DNA from: Thermus filiformis
GTDB taxonomy: Bacteria > Deinococcota > Deinococci > Deinococcales > Thermaceae
Assembly: GCF_000771745.2 (NCBI RefSeq)
Contig: NZ_JPSL02000038.1
Span: forward strand, 132,024-196,023
Reading direction: 5' to 3'
Length of the DNA stretch: 64,000 bases
Shown: piece after piece, positions 19,741-27,919 of the stretch
How positions within the stretch are numbered: position 1 is the stretch's first letter
How the letters are laid out: each line of letters begins with the position of its first letter
The notes under the pieces: generated by a model
The model's input: the letters and a program-made list of their open reading frames with translations, nothing else
Told to the model about the DNA's origin: nothing
The model's database searches: none
Translations under genes and position numbers: made by a program

Positions 19741-20274
19741 GTGGAGTTCTACCGTCCGGAAGGCGCCATAAGGGGCTTCTACCACTTCTACCCCGGGGTG
19801 GTGACCGTGGTGGGGGTGGAGGCGGAACGGGTGAACTTCATGCCCGCGGTCTGGAACACCGGCCTCTCCGCCAGCCCGCCCCTCTTCGGGGTCTCGGTGA
19901 GCCCCAAGCGGTACACCCACGGCCTTTTGCAAAAGGCCCGCCGCTTCTCCGCCTCCTTCCACCCCAAGGACCAGGCCGGCCTGATCCAGCACCTGGGCAG
20001 CCTCTCGGGCCGGGAGGTGGACAAGGTCCAGGCCCTGGGCCTCGCCTACTTCCGGGGAGATACGGGGGTGCCCATCCTGGAAGGGGCCTACGCCGCCTAC
20101 GAGCTCTCCCTAGTGGCGGTCTACCCCTTGGGCGACCACGACCTCTTCGTGGGCCAGGTGGTGGGGGTCTGGGAAGACCGGCGCATGCTGGACGAGAAGA
20201 ACCGCCCCCTCTTTCCCCTCCTCTACTACGGCGGGGGGCTCTACGGGGAGGCGGGGGCCACCTTCGTCCCATGA
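19741..20274 (+). CDS. Flavin reductase-like (DIM6/NTAB) protein
   Basis: 177 residues. The pattern VVTVVGVEAERVNFMPAVWNTGLSASPPLFGVSVSP is the FMN-binding opening of the flavin reductase-like domain, and HLGSLSGREVDKVQ follows in the usual position. These proteins use NAD(P)H to reduce FMN, or are FMN-binding oxidases; substrate unknown. Start GTG with TATACT (19729-19734) six bases upstream. Overlaps the next small gene by four bases. Confidence 0.82.
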   Translation: MEFYRPEGAIRGFYHFYPGVVTVVGVEAERVNFMPAVWNTGLSASPPLFGVSVSPKRYTHGLLQKARRFSASFHPKDQAGLIQHLGSLSGREVDKVQALGLAYFRGDTGVPILEGAYAAYELSLVAVYPLGDHDLFVGQVVGVWEDRRMLDEKNRPLFPLLYYGGGLYGEAGATFVP

Positions 20275-20528
20275 CCCAGGCCGAGGCCTTCTCCCCCCGG
20301 GTGCGCCGCCTGGCCCTGAACCGCCAGGGCACCGAGGCCCAGGTCTTCCTCGAGGAGGGCTTCCTCTACCTGCGCCAGGACGGCTTCGCCCGCTTCGCCC
20401 AAGGGGTGGGGGCGGAGGAGGTGGCGGCCTTCCTCCTGAGGCGGGACGGGGTGGAGCTCCATTTCAAGGACGGAAGCGCCCTCCGCCTCACCCACCGCCT
20501 GGGCCGGCTCCGGGTGCGCCTTCTTTGA
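20271..20528 (+). CDS. Small hypothetical protein
   Basis: 85 residues, coupled to the flavin reductase gene by an ATGA overlap. Predicted from composition to be beta-rich with alternating charged and hydrophobic residues and ending RLGRLRVRLL. No family recognised and no membrane segment. Confidence 0.55.
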   Translation: MTQAEAFSPRVRRLALNRQGTEAQVFLEEGFLYLRQDGFARFAQGVGAEEVAAFLLRRDGVELHFKDGSALRLTHRLGRLRVRLL

Positions 20529-20567
20529 ACCCCTTGGCGGCCCATTCCCTTAGGAAGAACGGGGGCA

Positions 20568-20596
20568 TTGACAAGCTCCTGGGGGAGGCGTTTAGA
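20568..20596 (+). promoter_or_regulatory. Promoter of the beta-propeller protein gene
   Basis: A perfect TTGACA (20568-20573) is followed 17-19 bases later by TTTAGAGT. The gene start lies about 35 bases downstream with its own SD. Confidence 0.65.
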
Positions 20597-20629
20597 GTGT
20601 GAATGAACAAAAGCCTAGGAGGTGGTTTC

Positions 20630-21952
20630 GTGAATAAAAACGCGAAGCATCTTGTAAAGGCCTACCGGGATGGGCGGCTCAGCCGGAGGGAGTTTATGGA
20701 GGCGGCGGGGCGCCTCGGCCTCGCCCTGCCCCTGGCCGAGGGGCTTTTGGGGCAGGCCCGCGCCCAGAGCGCCTCTCCCAACCCCTCTCCCTTCCCCCAG
20801 GTGCCTGTGGTCTGGCCCGAGGTGGTGGTCCAGCTTCACGCGGCCGGCTCCGCCTACATCGTGGACACCCGGACGGACAGCCTGGTAGCCACCTTGCCCA
20901 CCGGAAAAGGGGCCACCCTGGGGTCCACCACCCCGGACGGGAAGAAGGTGTACGTGAGCAACGCGGGCGAAGGGGAAACGGAGGTGGTGGTCATAGACCT
21001 GGAGGCCAAAAGGGTGGCCAAGCGGATAGCCACCGGAAACCGTCCCAAACACGGCCTGGTAAGCCCGGACGGTAGGCTGGTCGGGGTCAACCACTGGGGG
21101 CTGGACGGGGGCAAGCTCCGGCACACCTTCATCCGCACCCAGGACGACACCATCGTCCGGGTGGTGGACCTGGAGGTCTCCGGGACCCCCAGGGGCGTCA
21201 CCTCCATGCACAACGCCTGGAGCCTGGACTCCCGCCTCTTCTTCGCCGTGGATCGGGTGGACAACCGGCTGGTGGTCATAGACACCCAGGACTGGAGCGT
21301 GCGGACCTTTGCCGTGCCCAGCGCGCCCCACTACCCCGTCCCGAGCCCGGACGGCCGCGAGCTCTGGCTGGTGCACGAAGGAAACGAGTCGGTAAAACCC
21401 GGGGTGATCGTCTACGACCTGACCCGGCCCGAGATGCCCGTCGTGGCCCGAATGGAACTGCCCTTAATCGGCGAAGACGCGGTGGAGGCCCACCACGGCA
21501 ACTTCTCCCAGGACGGCCGCTACTTCTTCGTCACCAACCGGGGCCCGGGCAGCAAGCTCGCGGGGCGGGAGGTGGCGGTCTTCTCGGCCGCCGAGAAGCG
21601 GCTCGTCTACCGCACCACCTGCGCCAGCACAGGGGTGGGTCACGTGTACAACTCCCCTGACGGGCGCTACGCCGTGGTCACCAACTACGGCAACAACGTC
21701 CTCTCCATCCTGGACATAGAGCAGATGAAGGTGGTCAAGGACCTGGTCATTGGCTCTGGGCGCATGGGGCATGTGGCCTTCACGCCGGACGGCCGCTACT
21801 TCTACGCGTCCAACGATAAGGACGGAAACCTCTTCAAGGTGGACCTCTGGAGGATGAGGGTGGTGAAGGAGATCCGCACGGCCAACGCCCCAGGGGGTGG
21901 CCAGGTTCTGAACGTCTGGACCAACGTCTTTGAGGAGCTTCCCCGCTCCTGA
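20630..21952 (+). CDS. Tat-exported YVTN-type beta-propeller protein
   Basis: About 440 residues. The N-terminus has a twin-arginine signal: SRREFMEAAGRLGLALPL then an alanine-rich stretch ending ARAQS near residue 45. The rest is built of repeated blades such as YIVDTRTDSLVATLPTG, KVYVSNAGEGETEVVVIDL, YNSPDGRYAVVTNYGNNVLSILDI and ATTPDGRYFYASND-like units, as in YVTN/cytochrome d1-like propellers. The heme ligation of true NirS cannot be assigned. GTG 20630 is chosen because AGGAGG (20617-20622) is seven bases before it; the ATG at 20603 has no SD. Substrate unknown. Confidence 0.8.
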   Translation: MNKNAKHLVKAYRDGRLSRREFMEAAGRLGLALPLAEGLLGQARAQSASPNPSPFPQVPVVWPEVVVQLHAAGSAYIVDTRTDSLVATLPTGKGATLGSTTPDGKKVYVSNAGEGETEVVVIDLEAKRVAKRIATGNRPKHGLVSPDGRLVGVNHWGLDGGKLRHTFIRTQDDTIVRVVDLEVSGTPRGVTSMHNAWSLDSRLFFAVDRVDNRLVVIDTQDWSVRTFAVPSAPHYPVPSPDGRELWLVHEGNESVKPGVIVYDLTRPEMPVVARMELPLIGEDAVEAHHGNFSQDGRYFFVTNRGPGSKLAGREVAVFSAAEKRLVYRTTCASTGVGHVYNSPDGRYAVVTNYGNNVLSILDIEQMKVVKDLVIGSGRMGHVAFTPDGRYFYASNDKDGNLFKVDLWRMRVVKEIRTANAPGGGQVLNVWTNVFEELPRS

Positions 21953-21993
21953 GGCCGCAGGCTCGAGGTCCGAAGGGGCTACCCCCGGCCTTT

Positions 21994-22050
21994 AGCGTTC
22001 AGCGTTCGGCCTTACGTTCAGCGTTCGGCGTTCAGCGTTCAGCGTTCGGC
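21994..22050. repeat. Heptamer tandem repeat GTTCAGC/GTTCGGC
   Basis: Seven or eight 7-bp units alternate between GTTCAGC and GTTCGGC with one interruption (CTTAC). The stretch lies between convergent genes, immediately after the propeller gene. Confidence 0.85.
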
Positions 22051-22062
22051 ACCCCCCTCCCC

Positions 22063-22118
22063 CGCTTCACCGCCTCACCGCTTCATCGCTTCACCGCTTC
22101 ACCGCTTCCCCACTTCAC
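22063..22118. repeat. 9-bp tandem repeat CGCTTCACC
   Basis: About six units of CGCTTCACC with variants (CGCCTCACC, CGCTTCATC, CACTTCAC). It reaches the stop codon of the permease gene on the minus strand, whose TGA is part of a repeat unit. The same unit fills another convergent gap at 37849-37948. Confidence 0.85.
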
Positions 22119-23008
22119 TTCTCATACGGCTTCCCCACCGCCGCCGGGGGCCGGCTCCGGCCCATGAAGCCCGCCAGGACCAGGATGGTCACCACGTAGG
22201 GGAAGGCCTGGACCAAGACGGCGGGGAAGACGTCCGTCCCCTGGAGCTGGATGGCCAGGGCGCTGGCGAAGCCGAAAAGGAGGGTGGAGAAGAGGATGCC
22301 CAAAGGGTGCCACTTGCCGAAGATCATGGCCGCCAGGGCGATGAACCCCATCCCGGCGGACATGCCCCGGACGAACTGGTTGAGGAAGCCGATGGAGAGG
22401 TAGGCCCCGGCGAGGCCCGCGAGGACCCCGGAGAGGACCACCGCCACGTACCGCATCCGGAAGACGTTCACCCCCAGGGTGTCCGCGGCCATGGGGTGCT
22501 CCCCCACCGCCCGCAGCCTCAGGCCCCAAGGGGTGCGGAAGAGGACCCACCAGGCCAGGGGGACGAGGAGGAAGGCCACGTAGACCAGAACCGAGAGGTC
22601 CAGAAACTGGGGCAGGCGGCTTTGGACCTCCTTGGAGTTGGTGGCGTTCCCGTAAAGGGTGGACAGGACCAGGCTCGGCGCCCCCAGGGCAAGGAGGTTG
22701 ATGGCGGTGCCGCTGATGATCTGGTCGGCCCGGTAGCGGATGGAAACCACCGCGTGGACCAGGGCCACCAGCCCGCCCGCCCCCATCCCCGCCAGAACCC
22801 CCACCCAGGGAAGCCAGGGTGCGGGGCCGAGGAGGGCCTCGAGGCGCTCCACCGTGACCGCGGCCGCCAGGGCCCCGAAGAGGATGATGCCCTCGAGGGC
22901 GATGTTCACCACCCCGCTCCTCTCCGAGAACATCCCGCCCAAGGCGGTGAGGAGAAGAGGGGTGGTCTGCCGCAGGGTGGAGAAGAAAAGGGCGAGGAAA
23001 AGCTCCAT
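22115..23008 (-). CDS. ABC transporter permease, nucleoside/simple sugar type (NupQ-like)
   Basis: 297 residues, about eight membrane segments. TPLLLTALGGMFSERSGVVNIALEGIIL is the strongly conserved opening of the BPD_transp_2 permeases of the BMP-nucleoside systems, and RAVGEHPMAADTLGVNV carries the coupling-helix motif. It starts at an ATG just after the stop of the second permease gene, so they are co-transcribed. The ATPase and BMP-type binding protein are not adjacent. Confidence 0.88.
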   Translation of the reverse strand: MELFLALFFSTLRQTTPLLLTALGGMFSERSGVVNIALEGIILFGALAAAVTVERLEALLGPAPWLPWVGVLAGMGAGGLVALVHAVVSIRYRADQIISGTAINLLALGAPSLVLSTLYGNATNSKEVQSRLPQFLDLSVLVYVAFLLVPLAWWVLFRTPWGLRLRAVGEHPMAADTLGVNVFRMRYVAVVLSGVLAGLAGAYLSIGFLNQFVRGMSAGMGFIALAAMIFGKWHPLGILFSTLLFGFASALAIQLQGTDVFPAVLVQAFPYVVTILVLAGFMGRSRPPAAVGKPYEK

Positions 23009-23009
23009 C

Positions 23010-24827
23010 TCAGGCCTCCTTTCCCGCTTTGAGCTCCACCTCCGCCGCCCGCAAGGGATCGGTGAAGTAGCGGGGCAGGAAGCCCCCGGCGGCGATGAAG
23101 AGGACGATCAGGGCCTGGAGGACGGCCACCAGCTCCCGGCTGATGCCCAGCTGGAGGTTGAGCTGGAGGCCGCCCGTCAGGAGGACCCCGAAGAGGAAGG
23201 CGGAGAGGAGGACCCCCAGGGGGGTGTTCTGGCCCATCAGGGCCACGGCGATGCCGTCAAACCCCACCGAGTAGGGCAGGGACTGCTTCAGCCGGTACTC
23301 GTCAATCCCGCCTCCCAGGACGTAGTGGGTGGCGGCGAGGCCGGCCAGGACCCCGGCCAGGGCCATGGCCAGCACCATCTTCCGCCCCAGGGCCACCCCG
23401 CCGTACTCCGCCGCCTTGGGGGCGAGGCCCATGGCGCGAAGCTCGTAGCCGGAGGCGGTCTTAAAGACCAGGAGGTGGACGAGGAAGGCCGCGCCCAAGG
23501 CGATGAGGAAGGCCCCGTTCAGCCGGACCGAGGTGAGGCTCGGGGAGAGCTCCAAGGCGGGGCCCGCGAAGAGGCCGCCCAGGAGGTAGCCCAGGGCGAA
23601 GCCCAAAACCGCCCCCAAGGCCCGGTGCCCCGGGGTCTTTCGCAGGAAGAGGTAGCCCAAAAGGGCGAGCAGGAAGGCCAAAGGCAGGGCAAAGGAGAGG
23701 TGGCCCCCGGGGGCCACCAGGTCGGTCCAGTGGGGGATGCGGGCCTCGGGCCGGACCTCGTAGCTCCTCGCCTCGTAGCCCGGGTACTTGAAGGGAAGGT
23801 AGAGGCTATGGCCGAAGAACTTGTACTCGTTGGCGGAGATGAGGAAGAGGAAGAGGCTCGAGGCCACGTAGTTGAGCATGATGGTGTTGATCACCTCGTG
23901 GGCCCCGAACCGGGCCTTGAGCCAGCCGGGGATGGCCCCCCAGAGCCCCCCGGCCAGGCCCGCGGCCAGGACCGCCAAGGGCAGGACCAGCCACCTGGGC
24001 CCGGGGAGGTAGACCCCCACCAGCATGGCCGCCACCGCCCCCAGGATGAGCTGGCCCGGGGCCCCGATATTGAAGAGGCCCGCCCGGAAGGCCAGGGCCA
24101 CGGAGAGCCCGGTGAGGACCAAAGGGGTGGTGAGGAGGAGGGCCTGGAGGAAGCCCGCAAGGTCCACCAGGGGGCTGAAGAGGAGCTGGAAGGTGTAGGT
24201 GACCAGGTCCAGCTTGAGCATCACCGCCTGGCGCAGCCCCTCCGCCTGGCCCAGCCCCGGCCTGAGCAGGGCCACCACCCCGCCCCCCACCAGGCTGGCC
24301 AGGCCCAGGGCGGCCAGGGGCACCACCACCCCCCGCCGGCGGACCAGGGCGGCGAGCCCTCCGGGGGAGAGGAGGCGGTGGACGAGGAGGAGGAAGAGGG
24401 CCTCCAGAAACCAGGCGTAGGCCCCCAGGCCCAGGGTGTACCGCCTTAAGGGGAGGCGGCGGGGGGAGACCCCCTGGGCCAGGGCCTCGGCGTTCACCGC
24501 CTGGACGCTGGCGTAGAAGAGGAAGGCGGTCAGGGCGAAGAGGAGGAGGCCCGAGACGGAAAGGAAGAGGAGGAGGGGCCTGGGGTTCTTGAGGAAGGCG
24601 GCCAGGAAGACCAAAAGGACCCAGGCCAAGAAGGCGTAGCCCAGGACCAGCCAGTCCGCCCGGTAGGCCTCGGGGAGGCTTCCCGGGGGGACCAGGCTCC
24701 CGAAGGGGTTCAGCAGGGCCCCCTCACCCCCGAACTGCCGGTTGGGCACGGCCCAGGGGGCCAGGTACCCAAGGGCGAGGGTGAGGAGGGCCGAGGCGAG
24801 TAGGGCGTAGCGGTACGCGGCTAACAC
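23010..24827 (-). CDS. ABC transporter permease, nucleoside type (NupP-like), with extra N-terminal helices
   Basis: 605 residues, larger than usual permeases of this family (about 350). Residues 1-230 add several hydrophobic helices; the permease core starts near LLLTTPLVLTGLSVALAFRAGLFNIGAPGQLILGA, the BPD_transp_2 signature, and contains GAHEVINTIMLNY, ELRAMGLAPKAAEYGGV (coupling motif) and IAVALMGQNTPLG. GTG start with TAAAAT (24834-24839 complement) six bases upstream, indicating a leaderless transcript. The partner permease follows immediately; ATPase and binding protein genes are absent from this cluster. Confidence 0.86.
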   Translation of the reverse strand: MLAAYRYALLASALLTLALGYLAPWAVPNRQFGGEGALLNPFGSLVPPGSLPEAYRADWLVLGYAFLAWVLLVFLAAFLKNPRPLLLFLSVSGLLLFALTAFLFYASVQAVNAEALAQGVSPRRLPLRRYTLGLGAYAWFLEALFLLLVHRLLSPGGLAALVRRRGVVVPLAALGLASLVGGGVVALLRPGLGQAEGLRQAVMLKLDLVTYTFQLLFSPLVDLAGFLQALLLTTPLVLTGLSVALAFRAGLFNIGAPGQLILGAVAAMLVGVYLPGPRWLVLPLAVLAAGLAGGLWGAIPGWLKARFGAHEVINTIMLNYVASSLFLFLISANEYKFFGHSLYLPFKYPGYEARSYEVRPEARIPHWTDLVAPGGHLSFALPLAFLLALLGYLFLRKTPGHRALGAVLGFALGYLLGGLFAGPALELSPSLTSVRLNGAFLIALGAAFLVHLLVFKTASGYELRAMGLAPKAAEYGGVALGRKMVLAMALAGVLAGLAATHYVLGGGIDEYRLKQSLPYSVGFDGIAVALMGQNTPLGVLLSAFLFGVLLTGGLQLNLQLGISRELVAVLQALIVLFIAAGGFLPRYFTDPLRAAEVELKAGKEA

Positions 24828-24863
24828 GCGCCCATTTTACGGGGTCCGGGTACCTCGTGGCCC

Positions 24864-26234
24864 TCAGTCTTCCCGGCCTTCCTGGCGCCGGCGGTAGCCC
24901 TCGATGTTCCTCTGGCGGGCCCGGGCGATGCCCAAAGCCTCGTCCGGCACCTCGTGGGTGATGACGCTCCCCGCCCCCACGAGGGCCCGCCGGCCCACCC
25001 GCACCGGGGCCACCAGGACCGCGTTGGAGCCCACAAAGGCCTCCTCGCCGATCTCGGTCCGGTGCTTGCGCTTCCCGTCGTAGTTGGCGGTGATCACCCC
25101 CGCGCCGATGTTGGCCCCGGCCCCCACCTCCGCGTCCCCCAGGTAGGCCAGGTGGCCCGCCTTCACCCCGGGGTGGAGGACGGAGTTCTTCACCTCCACG
25201 AAGTTCCCCACGTGCGCCCCCTCCTTCAGGACCGCCCCGGGCCGGAGGCGGGCGAAGGGGCCGGCGTCGGCCCCGGCCTCGAGCCGGGCCCCCTGGGCCA
25301 CGGTGTGGGGAAGGACCCGGGCCCCCGGCTCCAAAACGGTGTCCTCCAAAACCGCGTAGGCCCCCACCTCGCACCCCTCCCCCACCCGGGTTTTGCCCTT
25401 CAGGACCACCCCGGGCCACAGGGTCACGTCCGGGGCCAGCTCCACCGTGGGCTCGAGGTAGACCGTCTCCGGCAGGATCATCCGCACCCCCTCCTCCATC
25501 CAGCGCCGCCTAAGGCGGCCCAGGAGGACCGCCTCCACCTCAGCGAGCTGGGCCCGGGTGTTTACCCCCAGGGCCTCCTGGGGGTCCTCCAACCGGATGG
25601 CCGCCACCTTCCGCCCCTCCTTCCGGTAGAGGGCGATGAGGTCGGGCAGGTAGTACTCCCCGCTTCGGTTTTCGTTCCGGACCTCCTTCAAAAGTCGGAA
25701 GACCTCCCGGTCAAAGGCGTAAGCCCCGGCGTTGACCTCCCGGATCCGCCGCACCTCCTCCGAGGCGTCCTTCTCCTCCACGCTCATTAGGACCTCCTCC
25801 CCTTGGCGGAGGATGCGGCCGTAGCCCGTGGGGTCGGGAAGCTCCATGGTGAGGAGGGCCATCCCCGCCCCGGCCTTAAGGGGCTCCAGGAGGCGGAGGA
25901 GGGTCTCGGGGCGGAGGAGGGGGGTGTCCCCCTGGGTGACCAGGATGGGACCGGGAAACCCCTCCAAAAGAGGACCGGCCACCGAAAGGGCGTGGGCGGT
26001 GCCCAGCTGGGCCTCCTGGTGGGCGACCTCCACCGGATAGCCCGAAAGGGCCCGCTCCACCTCCTCCCGGCCGTGGCCTAGGACCACCACCACCCGCTCG
26101 GGCCGGGTGGCCAAGGCGGCCTCCACCCCATAAAGGAGCATGGGCCGGCCCAAAAGGGGGTGCAAAACCTTGGGAAGGCGGGACTTCATGCGGGTGCCAA
26201 GCCCCGCGGCCAGGATGACCACCGCGTGCGCCAT
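24864..26234 (-). CDS. glmU: Bifunctional GlcNAc-1-P uridyltransferase / GlcN-1-P acetyltransferase
   Basis: 456 residues. The uridyltransferase domain shows LAAGLGTRMKSRLPKVLHPL and TQGDTPLLRPETL; the C-terminal left-handed beta-helix shows hexapeptide repeats such as GAGANIGAGVITANYDG and VGSNAVLVAPVRVG, with the FAR/KNS block FVEVKNSVLHPG. It makes UDP-GlcNAc for peptidoglycan. The ATG at 26234 follows AGGAGG by five bases; that SD is formed by the last codons of lgt. A GTG two codons earlier would sit inside the SD. Confidence 0.96.
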   Translation of the reverse strand: MAHAVVILAAGLGTRMKSRLPKVLHPLLGRPMLLYGVEAALATRPERVVVVLGHGREEVERALSGYPVEVAHQEAQLGTAHALSVAGPLLEGFPGPILVTQGDTPLLRPETLLRLLEPLKAGAGMALLTMELPDPTGYGRILRQGEEVLMSVEEKDASEEVRRIREVNAGAYAFDREVFRLLKEVRNENRSGEYYLPDLIALYRKEGRKVAAIRLEDPQEALGVNTRAQLAEVEAVLLGRLRRRWMEEGVRMILPETVYLEPTVELAPDVTLWPGVVLKGKTRVGEGCEVGAYAVLEDTVLEPGARVLPHTVAQGARLEAGADAGPFARLRPGAVLKEGAHVGNFVEVKNSVLHPGVKAGHLAYLGDAEVGAGANIGAGVITANYDGKRKHRTEIGEEAFVGSNAVLVAPVRVGRRALVGAGSVITHEVPDEALGIARARQRNIEGYRRRQEGRED

Positions 26235-26236
26235 CT

Positions 26237-27112
26237 TCACCTCCTCTTGCCCTCTTTTGGCTTTTGCAAGCCCTCGGCCTGGGACCCCAGGCGGCGGAGC
26301 ATGTACCAGGCCAGGAGGATCAGGGGGATGGAGAAGATCTGGGTGGCGGTGAAGAGCCCGATGCCCAGCTTCTCGTTCACGTAGACGGGAAGCCAGAGGG
26401 GGTTGAGCCGGAAGGGCTCCTCGAGCACCGAGCGAAGCAGGCTATACCAGAGGACGAACTGCCAGAAGGCGTAGCCCGGAAAAGGCCTCTTCCTGAGCCA
26501 ATAGAGGGCCAGGAAGAAGAGGATCACCCCCACCAGGGCCCCGTAGACCTGGGTCAGGTGGACCGGCCCCCGCACCAGGGTCTCGCACCGGTAGATCTCG
26601 CTGATGTCCGAGATGCCGGGGCAGACCCCCGGGAAGCCCCGGGCCCACTCCGGCCAGGTGAAGCCAATGGGCAAGGTGGTGAGCCGCCCCACGGTGTCCG
26701 AGCCGTTCATCAGGTTGCCGATGCGGCCCGCCACGATCCCCAGGGCCACCCCCGGGGTGGCCGCGTCCAGGTAGGGGTGGAGGGGAAGGCCGTACCTCCG
26801 GTGGTAGTAGTAGAAGACCAAAGCCCCGAAGAGAACGGCCCCATGGAAGGAAAGCCCCCCCTGCCAGATGTACAGGGCCGAGATGGGGTCCTGTGCGAAC
26901 TCCTTCCAGGAGGTGAGGACGTAAAGGAGGCGCGCCCCCACCACCCCCCAGACCACCGCCCAAAAGGCCACGGTCTCAAACCGCTCCGCGTCCAGCCCCC
27001 AGGCCCTAAGCCGCCTCTTGGCCATCTCAAAGGCCACGAAGATGGCCAGGGTGATGAGGAAGCCGTACCAGCGGATGGCCAAGGGGCCGATCTGGATCAT
27101 TACGGGGTCCAT
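26237..27112 (-). CDS. lgt: Prolipoprotein diacylglyceryl transferase
   Basis: 291 residues, about seven membrane helices. Family signature: IRWYGFLI near residue 13, GARLLYVL near 60, [12 protein letters not shown] near 85 and the diagnostic [20 protein letters not shown] near 133. It attaches diacylglycerol to the lipobox cysteine of pre-lipoproteins. Start is taken at 27112, with GGAGG four bases upstream and a 13-base overlap with the glutaredoxin-like gene; ATG 27100, overlapping the upstream TAA, is the alternative. Its end supplies the SD of glmU. Confidence 0.94.
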   Translation of the reverse strand: MDPVMIQIGPLAIRWYGFLITLAIFVAFEMAKRRLRAWGLDAERFETVAFWAVVWGVVGARLLYVLTSWKEFAQDPISALYIWQGGLSFHGAVLFGALVFYYYHRRYGLPLHPYLDAATPGVALGIVAGRIGNLMNGSDTVGRLTTLPIGFTWPEWARGFPGVCPGISDISEIYRCETLVRGPVHLTQVYGALVGVILFFLALYWLRKRPFPGYAFWQFVLWYSLLRSVLEEPFRLNPLWLPVYVNEKLGIGLFTATQIFSIPLILLAWYMLRRLGSQAEGLQKPKEGKRR

Positions 27113-27342
27113 CCGTCCTCCAAAAGGCGGGCAAGCTCCGCCAGGCTCCGTTCGTCAAACACGCCTTCCAAGACCACCCTCCCCTCCCACAGGAGGACGG
27201 GGACGCGGAAGGTATATAGCCTCCTGAGCTCCGGATCCCGGTCCACGTCCTCCCGGACATAGGGGATGCCTAGGCTCCACAAGGCCCGCTCGGCCTTCTC
27301 GCAAAGCCCGCACCCCTCCCTGGTGACCAGCGTGAACGCCAT
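27100..27342 (-). CDS. Glutaredoxin-like thiol protein
   Basis: 80 residues with a thioredoxin fold: [18 protein letters not shown] contains a CxxC (CGLC) active site near residue 12, then [19 protein letters not shown] with the cis-proline (VPV), typical of the glutaredoxin-like DUF836 family. Likely a small disulfide reductant. ATG 27342 is preferred to an upstream TTG because TATCTT lies seven bases before it. Upstream of lgt in one transcription unit. Confidence 0.85.
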   Translation of the reverse strand: MAFTLVTREGCGLCEKAERALWSLGIPYVREDVDRDPELRRLYTFRVPVLLWEGRVVLEGVFDERSLAELARLLEDGWTP

Positions 27343-27365
27343 CCCCCCCAAGATACCTCACGGCA

Positions 27366-27842
27366 TCAGAAGATGCTCCGCAGGACCAGAAGCCCCATGC
27401 CCAGGTGGAGGACCGCCTTGCCCAGGACCCCTCCGGCCATGCCCACCAGGGTGCCCCAGGCGGCCCGGAGCGCCTCCAGGGGCTTCCTGCCCGAGAGGTA
27501 CTCAAAGAGGAAGGCCAGGAGGAAGGGGAGGACCAAGACCCCCACCACCCCCAGGAAGAGGCCCAGGAGGCCGCCCAGAAACGCCCCCCAAAGCCCGGCC
27601 CGCCCCGCCCCGTACCGCCGGGCCCCCCAGAGCTGGGCCAGGTTGTCCAAAAGGAGGGCCAGAAGGCCCAAGACCCCCAGGCCCAGCCAGACCCCTAAGG
27701 AGAGCTCCTTAAACCCCACGAGCAGCTCGTGCACAAAGGCCCCCAGCAGGACGATCAGGGTGGCGGGCACGAAGGGAAGGAAGGTGAGGAGGACCCCCGC
27801 GAGCCAGAGGGCCACGAAGAGCCAGTCAGCCAAGGCGTCCAT
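27366..27842 (-). CDS. DUF456-type membrane protein
   Basis: 158 residues, four or five hydrophobic helices. LTFLPFVPATLIVLLGAFVHELL near the N-terminus, LDNLAQLWGARRYGAGRAGLWGAFLGGLLGLFLG in the middle and a last helix near the C-terminus match the DUF456 pattern (glycine-rich central helices). Function unknown. ATG 27842 has TAGAGT seven bases upstream, which argues against starts further upstream. Confidence 0.8.
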   Translation of the reverse strand: MDALADWLFVALWLAGVLLTFLPFVPATLIVLLGAFVHELLVGFKELSLGVWLGLGVLGLLALLLDNLAQLWGARRYGAGRAGLWGAFLGGLLGLFLGVVGVLVLPFLLAFLFEYLSGRKPLEALRAAWGTLVGMAGGVLGKAVLHLGMGLLVLRSIF

Positions 27843-27919
27843 AGGAGCCACTCTAGGGGGAGGCCGGATGAGAAGGGCAAGGGACATCTGTACGGGGGAG
27901 TTCCCCTAGCATAAGGGGT

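Noticed and set aside
22740-24449. A 569-codon open frame opposite the permease genes
   Set aside because: Highly biased in Gln, Gly, Glu and Pro, with no domain; it shadows two clear permeases.
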